This document shows positions 6,831 to 10,318 of a DNA stretch of 10,318 nucleotides, piece by piece (positions within the stretch are counted from its first letter, which is position 1; the number at the start of each line of letters is the position of its first letter). Where the stretch lies: positions 1 to 10,318 of the forward strand of contig JAFDFO010000067.1 in NCBI GenBank assembly GCA_019309815.1. The letters are read 5' to 3'. The notes beneath the pieces were generated by a model, which had not been told where the DNA came from, did not search any database, and saw only the letters and a program-made list of their open reading frames with translations. The translations under genes were made by a program, and so were the position numbers. This stretch comes from Deltaproteobacteria bacterium (GTDB taxonomy: Bacteria; Desulfobacterota; Desulfobacteria; Desulfobacterales; C00003060).

Positions 6831-6859
6831 TTAATATAGACATTCCCTAGTAAAGTCAA
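6831..6859 (-). promoter_or_regulatory. Sigma70-like promoter of the dcw operon
   Basis: On the minus strand, TTGACT (6859-6854) matches the -35 consensus at 5 of 6. The -10 is either TATTAA (6836-6831) at a 17-nt spacer or TATATT (6838-6833), closer to consensus but at 15 nt. Transcription would begin near 6825, just before the operator-like boxes. The region is AT-rich, unlike the coding sequence beside it. Confidence 0.6.
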
Positions 6860-7053
6860 GAAAAAAATGTAGGCAATATGGCTATTTTTATAAATAATTC
6901 ATGGGATTTAAAAGTGAAGATGCCGTTGCATGTCTAGTGGTTTTTTGTGGAGCACTATAGACACGCAGGATATAGTGGTGTGGGATGTGGATATGTACTA
7001 GATAACCCGTGCGCAGCTTGATTCACGCAAATAGAGGATCTTCCGGCTAGCAG
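6860..7053. other. Intergenic stretch between mltG and the mraZ promoter, with a small dyad
   Basis: This stretch of 194 nt has no gene I can support. It holds a perfect 7-bp inverted repeat, CACTATA (6953-6959) and TATAGTG (6971-6977), with an 11-bp centre. TAGTGG recurs at 6935-6940, at 6973-6978 and, on the other strand, at the first MraZ-like box (6824-6819). These could be protein-binding sites, but nothing identifies the protein. The dyad has no T-tract on the mltG-reading strand, so I do not call a terminator for mltG. Confidence 0.3.
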
Positions 7054-8070
7054 CTACCGCCTGCGGAGCTGATATCGTCGTACCATCTGGTTGTGTTCAC
7101 TGAAGGTGCGGGAAAAGTGGTGGGAGCCATCATTCTTGGACACGAAGTACAGGTAGGGCTCTTCGGATGGGCAAAAAACGGCTTCCATGGCAGCTCGCCC
7201 TGGATTGGCAATGGGCCCTGGTGGCAGACTCTTTATCAGGTAGGTGTTGTAGGGAGTCGGGGTTTCAAGGTCTTTTCGAGTTAAGTTTCCGTCGAAGTCG
7301 TTCATGCCGTAGATGACCGTGGGGTCGCTCTCGAGGCGCATGCCGCGTTTGAGCCGATTCAGAAACACGCCAGCAATGAGCGACCGCTCTTCGGGAGTTC
7401 CCGTCTCTTTTTCCACCATCGAGGCAAGGGTTACCAGCTCATGCACGGTAAAGCCCATCCCCTGCGCCCGCTCGGCCCACGCAGGCGTGAAGACTGAACG
7501 GAAATCAGAGACCATCTTGCGAATGACCTCCTCAGCCGTGACCCCTTTGGGGAAATGATAGGTCTCAGGAAAGAGATATCCTTCAAACGTCGAACCTTCC
7601 AGGCCAAGTGCCTCCACGAGACCAGGCTCCAACGCGGTTTGCAGGAAGTCCTCCTGTGATACAAGCCCGGCGTTTTCGAGGATCTCCCCGATCTGGTGTA
7701 TAGTCAAACCTTCAGGAACAACAACCTTGTGCAGGAGTGCCTTCCCTGACACCAGGGCATCCAGAATCTCCTTGGGCGCCATGGAAGTCTGGAGCTGATA
7801 TTCCCCGGCTCGAATGTGGCGGTCATCTCCCCTGTAACGTGCAACCCATCGAAACAGCTGTGGGTGCTGAACGAAACCCGCCTTTTGAAGCTGAATCACG
7901 GTCTCGGGAAAGCTTTGGCCCGGCTTCACCCACACCACACCACTTATCTGCGAGGTGTGCACAGGCCTCACGGCGTATTGGTAGAGGAATAGGACTACGG
8001 CTCCGGCAACAAGGGAGAGGCAGAGCATCCCAAGGCTTATGATCGTCAATAATTTCGCTCGCACGGTCAT
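7054..8070 (-). CDS. mltG: MltG, endolytic murein transglycosylase
   Basis: Inner-membrane lytic transglycosylase (YceG family) that cuts nascent glycan strands and is thought to set their length. The 338-residue protein begins with one membrane anchor (about 7-32). A LysM-like region follows (about 45-110), then the catalytic domain: VPEGLTIHQIGEIL (118-131), EGYLFPETY (163-171), LASMVEKETG (215-224) with predicted catalytic Glu220 (Glu218 in E. coli), RLESDPTVIYG (245-255), LETPTPYNTY (268-277), LPPGPIANPG (282-291) and YLYFV (306-310). All family landmarks and normal length are present. The ATG at 8070 has no strong Shine-Dalgarno sequence. It lies upstream of the dcw operon in the same orientation but is separated by 274 nt holding a promoter, so it probably has its own promoter near 8164-8192. 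The functional link to the cell-wall genes is plain. Confidence 0.96.
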   Translation of the reverse strand: MTVRAKLLTIISLGMLCLSLVAGAVVLFLYQYAVRPVHTSQISGVVWVKPGQSFPETVIQLQKAGFVQHPQLFRWVARYRGDDRHIRAGEYQLQTSMAPKEILDALVSGKALLHKVVVPEGLTIHQIGEILENAGLVSQEDFLQTALEPGLVEALGLEGSTFEGYLFPETYHFPKGVTAEEVIRKMVSDFRSVFTPAWAERAQGMGFTVHELVTLASMVEKETGTPEERSLIAGVFLNRLKRGMRLESDPTVIYGMNDFDGNLTRKDLETPTPYNTYLIKSLPPGPIANPGRAAMEAVFCPSEEPYLYFVSKNDGSHHFSRTFSEHNQMVRRYQLRRR

Positions 8071-8139
8071 CTTGTCGAAAAGATACGTGAAGTTCCCACC
8101 TCGGTCAAGGCATAAACAAGCGTCTGTTATGGATCAGTC

Positions 8140-8168
8140 TTTACTTGCAGCGAAGTCTCGCCTATTAT
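8140..8168 (+). promoter_or_regulatory. Promoter for the ArsA-like ATPase gene
   Basis: TTTACT (8140-8145), a 17-nt spacer, then TATTAT (8163-8168), matching the sigma70 consensus at 4 of 6 and 5 of 6. Transcription would start near 8175, about 60 nt before the chosen ATG. The leader contains a small hairpin, GCCTC (8194-8198) with GAGGC (8205-8209). It supports a start at 8238 and not at 8145, which would lie within this promoter. Confidence 0.5.
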
Positions 8169-8192
8169 ACGCGTCATAGATCAGCGTGTCGC
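8164..8192 (-). promoter_or_regulatory. Divergent promoter for mltG sharing the same -10 box
   Basis: On the minus strand a perfect TATAAT (8169-8164) follows GCGACA (8192-8187, 4 of 6) at a 17-nt spacer. Its -10 covers the same bases as the plus-strand -10 of the ATPase gene, so TATTATA can be read in both directions. Transcription would begin near 8157, about 87 nt before mltG. Confidence 0.5.
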
Positions 8193-8237
8193 CGCCTCCG
8201 TATAGAGGCCAGTATTGTTGAGGTCATCGCGTATACC

Positions 8238-9431
8238 ATGAGAATTGTGCTTTTTGCAGGAAAGGGTGGTGTTGGCAAGACCAGTATTGCGGCTGCAACC
8301 GGTGTGGCCTGTGCCCGAAGAGGCCTCAAGACCCTCATCATGTCTCTCGATGCAGCGCACAGCTTAGTCGATTCCTTTGACCTGGATAGGACGCTGATGG
8401 ACAAGAACAAGGGGAGGCCTATCCGGGTAGCGAAAAACCTTTCAATCCAGGAGGTGGACGCGCAGGAAGAAATCGCGAAGAACTGGGGAGAAGTCCACAG
8501 GTACATCAGTAGCCTGCTGAACATCTCAGGCATTGATAAAGTCTTGGCAGAAGAACTTGCTATCCTCCCGGGCATGGAGGAAGTGAGTTCACTTTTGTAC
8601 ATCAATCGCTATGTCGCTCAGAAGAGCTACGATGTGATCCTCCTTGACTGTGCGCCAACCGGAGAGTCTATCCGCTTCATCAGTATTCCGACCAGCCTCG
8701 AATGGTATATGAAGAAACTCTTTGATGTTGAGCGCAGGATCGTGAAGATAGCCCGGCCTATTGCCAAGAAGCTCTACTCGGTCCCTCTTCCGGAAGATGA
8801 GTATTTTGCTACAATCCAAAGGCTCTTTGACCGGCTGGAAGGAATCGACAGGATACTGTCGGACCCCAAAATCACCTCGGTGCGACTGATCACCAATCCC
8901 GAGAAAATTATCTTGAAGGAAACACAGCGAGCCTACATGTATTTCAGCCTCTACAAGATGTGCGTGGATGCAGTTATTATTAACCGCATCCTGCCGGAGG
9001 CTGTTGGCGATGGCTATTTTTCCCGCTGGAAGGAGACACAGGACCGTTACATCAAGGAAACAGAGCAACTCTTCAGCCCAATCCCCATCCTCAAGGTTCC
9101 CATGCTGAGTGATCAGGTGGTCGGGCTGAAAGACTTAGGGAAACTGGCCAAAGAAGTCTACGGAAAGCTTAACCCCGAGAAGATCCTCCATGCAGAAACT
9201 CCCTACACTTTCAGGAAAGAGAAGGGAGATTACTTCTTGGATATCAAGATTCCCTTCCTCACAAAAAAGGAAGTGGAGTTGAGCAAGTGCAACGAGGAAT
9301 TGATCGTTCGGATCGGAGGGTTCAAACGTCACGTGCTGCTCCCGCGCAACATTGCCACCAGAGAGCCTTCTGGTGCAAAGGTAGAACGTGACAAAATAAT
9401 CATCAAATTTGGAGGAGACCATGGCTCCTAA
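8238..9431 (+). CDS. ArsA/Get3-family ATPase with C-terminal HSP20-like domain
   Basis: A 397-residue cytoplasmic P-loop ATPase of the ArsA_ATPase family. It has the deviant Walker A GKGGVGKTS (8-16), the ArsA/Get3 switch I DAAHS (38-42), ELAILPGMEE (106-115), switch II DCAPTGES (137-144) and a later IINRILP strand (247-253). The last 70 residues (about 324-394), alternating beta strands, resemble the alpha-crystallin-like ArsA_HSP20 domain on many bacterial and cyanobacterial members. There is one ATPase domain, unlike the two in classical arsenite-pump ArsA, and no arsB, arsC or arsR is nearby, so an arsenic role is unsupported. Get3 uses this fold to shuttle tail-anchored proteins; a client-delivery role here is inference. 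The start is the ATG at 8238, because the protein then opens MRIVLFAGKGG in family style. The ribosome site (GAGG at about 8220) is distant. It overlaps the next gene by 11 nt. Confidence 0.9.
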   Translation: MRIVLFAGKGGVGKTSIAAATGVACARRGLKTLIMSLDAAHSLVDSFDLDRTLMDKNKGRPIRVAKNLSIQEVDAQEEIAKNWGEVHRYISSLLNISGIDKVLAEELAILPGMEEVSSLLYINRYVAQKSYDVILLDCAPTGESIRFISIPTSLEWYMKKLFDVERRIVKIARPIAKKLYSVPLPEDEYFATIQRLFDRLEGIDRILSDPKITSVRLITNPEKIILKETQRAYMYFSLYKMCVDAVIINRILPEAVGDGYFSRWKETQDRYIKETEQLFSPIPILKVPMLSDQVVGLKDLGKLAKEVYGKLNPEKILHAETPYTFRKEKGDYFLDIKIPFLTKKEVELSKCNEELIVRIGGFKRHVLLPRNIATREPSGAKVERDKIIIKFGGDHGS

Positions 9432-9669
9432 GAAGCGAGCAAAGAAGGCGCCGGAAAAAGAAGAGGGATTTGCCTGCCCCGTATGCATTCTCTTGGACTG
9501 CCTCAGGGACATGACCGACAGAAAATCCGCCTTTTTTCACCACATGGCCAACGCGCGGATTGAATTCCTTGAAGGGATCAAGTCCCTCATAGATGAACGG
9601 ATTGAAGCAATGAAGAAGGGGGCGGGGAAGAAAAAGTCCAAACTGACCAAGATCAAGGTTGTAGACTAA
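9421..9669 (+). CDS. Small lysine-rich protein with CPVC-x4-C cluster, unknown function
   Basis: An 82-residue protein I do not recognise. It opens with a lysine/alanine-rich segment (MAPKKRAKKAPEKEE). A cysteine cluster, CPVC-x4-C (Cys19, Cys22, Cys27), follows, then a mostly helical amphipathic middle (about 28-66, with SAFFHHMANARIEFLEGIKS at 36-55), and a basic tail with GKKKSK (69-74). There is no signal peptide or membrane helix. The ATG at 9421 is chosen because GGAGG (9411-9415) lies 5 nt upstream; a TTG at 9409 overlaps that site. It overlaps the end of the ArsA-like gene by 11 nt, so the two are almost certainly co-transcribed and translationally coupled, which suggests a partner of the ATPase. 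The cysteines could bind metal or form disulfides; the sequence does not decide. Confidence 0.85.
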   Translation: MAPKKRAKKAPEKEEGFACPVCILLDCLRDMTDRKSAFFHHMANARIEFLEGIKSLIDERIEAMKKGAGKKKSKLTKIKVVD

Positions 9670-10134
9670 GGCATGAGGTAGAATCCCAGGGTTTTGTCGT
9701 AGAGATTTGGATCGCTGAATTCGCCTCCAATGTACTTGTCCTTGACCACCCTGACGATTACGTCTCTCTCAATTTCCGATTGTTTTGCATCATCCAGCGT
9801 AAATCTCACCCTGATTTCGTCACCTTTGCCCAGGCCATGCGGACTAAGCGTCTCAAACCCGATGCCGGTCAATGAGATATTTCTCACAGTCATGCCAAGC
9901 CAGTCTTCCCGGGCAGAAAGCCTGCAATAGTGCCCCGCCAGATTCGTTTCCTTGCGATGGGCTTTCCTGAATTCAAAGGTGACCGAAAAAGTCCCCGCAC
10001 GTACACCGAATCCTTAAAGGATCCCCACGGTTCTTTAACTTCTCAACGTTTGCAGTCTTTGATGTCCCGCAGTGCGGGCACAAGAGCGTTGCGTTGTTGT
10101 TCGTACCCACATAGATCTTTTGTGTTTCAGCCAA
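9666..10134 (-). pseudogene. Zinc-ribbon plus PilZ domain protein, broken by a one-base frameshift
   Basis: Only the C-terminal 75 residues (9893-9666) form an ordinary ATG open frame, but coding signal runs further. From TTG at 10134 (GGAG 9 nt upstream) one frame gives AETQKIYVGTNNN, CPHCG (Cys19, Cys22) and CTCG (Cys44, Cys46): a four-cysteine zinc ribbon. Removing one base from the run at 9986-9990 or 9993-9996 joins it to FSVTFEFRKAHRKETN and on to NISLTGIGFE, giving 155 residues. RKAHR (56-60) is the RxxxR motif and NISLTG (85-90) the [D/N]xSxxG motif of PilZ domains that bind cyclic di-GMP. The intact protein would therefore be a probable c-di-GMP receptor with a zinc-binding N terminus. 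The unbroken reading on both sides of one homopolymer suggests a recent mutation or a sequencing error. Its stop overlaps the converging gene by 4 nt. Confidence 0.8.
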
Positions 10135-10161
10135 ACGCTCACACTCCGTAGAAGGGGTCCT

Positions 10162-10318
10162 TCACTTCTTCTTTGTCTTCTTTGGTTTCTTAAGATCGAC
10201 CCTGCCCATCAGTTCAACCTTAACGACGTGATCTTCCTCTTCGACCCTGCCTTCTTTCACCGCTATGTCGAGTTCTTTTTTGCTAAATATGTCAAGGACA
10301 ATATCATCTCCGTCCTCA
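10162..10318 (-). CDS. C-terminal end of an unidentified protein, partial
   Basis: An open frame enters from the right edge and ends at TGA 10164-10162. The 51 visible residues read as an acidic, beta-rich segment (DDIVLDIFSKKELDIAV, then EEEDHVVKVELMGRVD) and a very basic tail (KKPKKTKKK). I recognise no family. It lies 27 nt upstream of the zinc-ribbon/PilZ gene in the same orientation, so the two probably share a transcript. The codons look coding throughout and no other frame here is better, but the start and most of the protein lie outside the window. Confidence 0.65.
   Translation of the reverse strand, partial: EDGDDIVLDIFSKKELDIAVKEGRVEEEDHVVKVELMGRVDLKKPKKTKKK

Noticed and set aside
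8194..8209. GCCTC/GAGGC hairpin as a terminator or riboswitch
   Set aside because: A 5-bp stem without a T-tract or a conserved aptamer-like pattern. Mentioned only as part of the leader.
8145..8237. 31-codon upstream extension of the ArsA-like gene
   Set aside because: It would overlap the promoter boxes, and its arginine-rich sequence is unlike the family N terminus. The P-loop normally begins within the first ten residues, as it does from 8238.
8589..9068. 159-residue minus-strand open frame
   Set aside because: It is antisense to the ArsA-like gene and has no recognisable motif.
8238..9669. Arsenic resistance operon
   Set aside because: There is a single ATPase domain with an HSP20-like tail, and no arsB, arsC, arsD or arsR partner. 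The family name alone does not justify an arsenite pump.
9730..10151. Two plus-strand open frames at the right end
   Set aside because: They oppose the zinc-ribbon/PilZ coding signal, which carries cysteine pairs and PilZ motifs in order.

Overview
The window is an ordinary-composition bacterial chromosome segment. Its core is the front half of a division and cell-wall (dcw) cluster on the minus strand, read right to left: mraZ, rsmH, ftsL, ftsI, murE, murF, and the first 48 codons of mraY running off the left edge. The DNPR motif in MurE implies meso-diaminopimelate peptidoglycan, so this is a Gram-negative-type bacterium. Gene order, the MltG neighbour, an ArsA ATPase with an HSP20-like tail and a zinc-ribbon PilZ protein are most reminiscent of Desulfobacterota (former Deltaproteobacteria). 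That placement is inference from protein style, not a search.

Right of mraZ, in the same orientation, is mltG, the endolytic murein transglycosylase. A divergent promoter region at about 8140-8192 separates it from a plus-strand pair: an ArsA/Get3-type ATPase and an 82-residue protein with a CPVC-x4-C cluster. This pair converges on, and overlaps by four bases, a minus-strand zinc-ribbon plus PilZ gene (possible c-di-GMP receptor). Upstream of that is the C-terminal end of an unidentified gene cut by the right edge.

The dcw genes form one transcription unit. A sigma70-like promoter at about 6831-6859 is followed by three TGGGN-like boxes spaced by 5 nt (6797-6821), a candidate MraZ autoregulatory operator. 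Three consecutive junctions (rsmH/ftsL, ftsL/ftsI, ftsI/murE) are ATGA stop-start overlaps. The next two junctions, on either side of murF, instead hold 7-bp-period repeat arrays. One array supplies the murF start codon. The other two form a 31-bp inverted repeat between murF and mraY whose one arm holds the restored-frame murF stop.

Two genes are broken by apparent frameshifts. murF loses its conserved C terminus to the other frame near 426-434. The PilZ gene has one extra base near 9986-9996, which hides its zinc ribbon and RxxxR motif. Whether these are biological or assembly errors cannot be settled from the sequence.

I see no tRNA, rRNA, CRISPR array, insertion sequence or phage gene. 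The best candidates for something undescribed are the ArsA/CxxC-protein pair and the heptamer arrays around murF.
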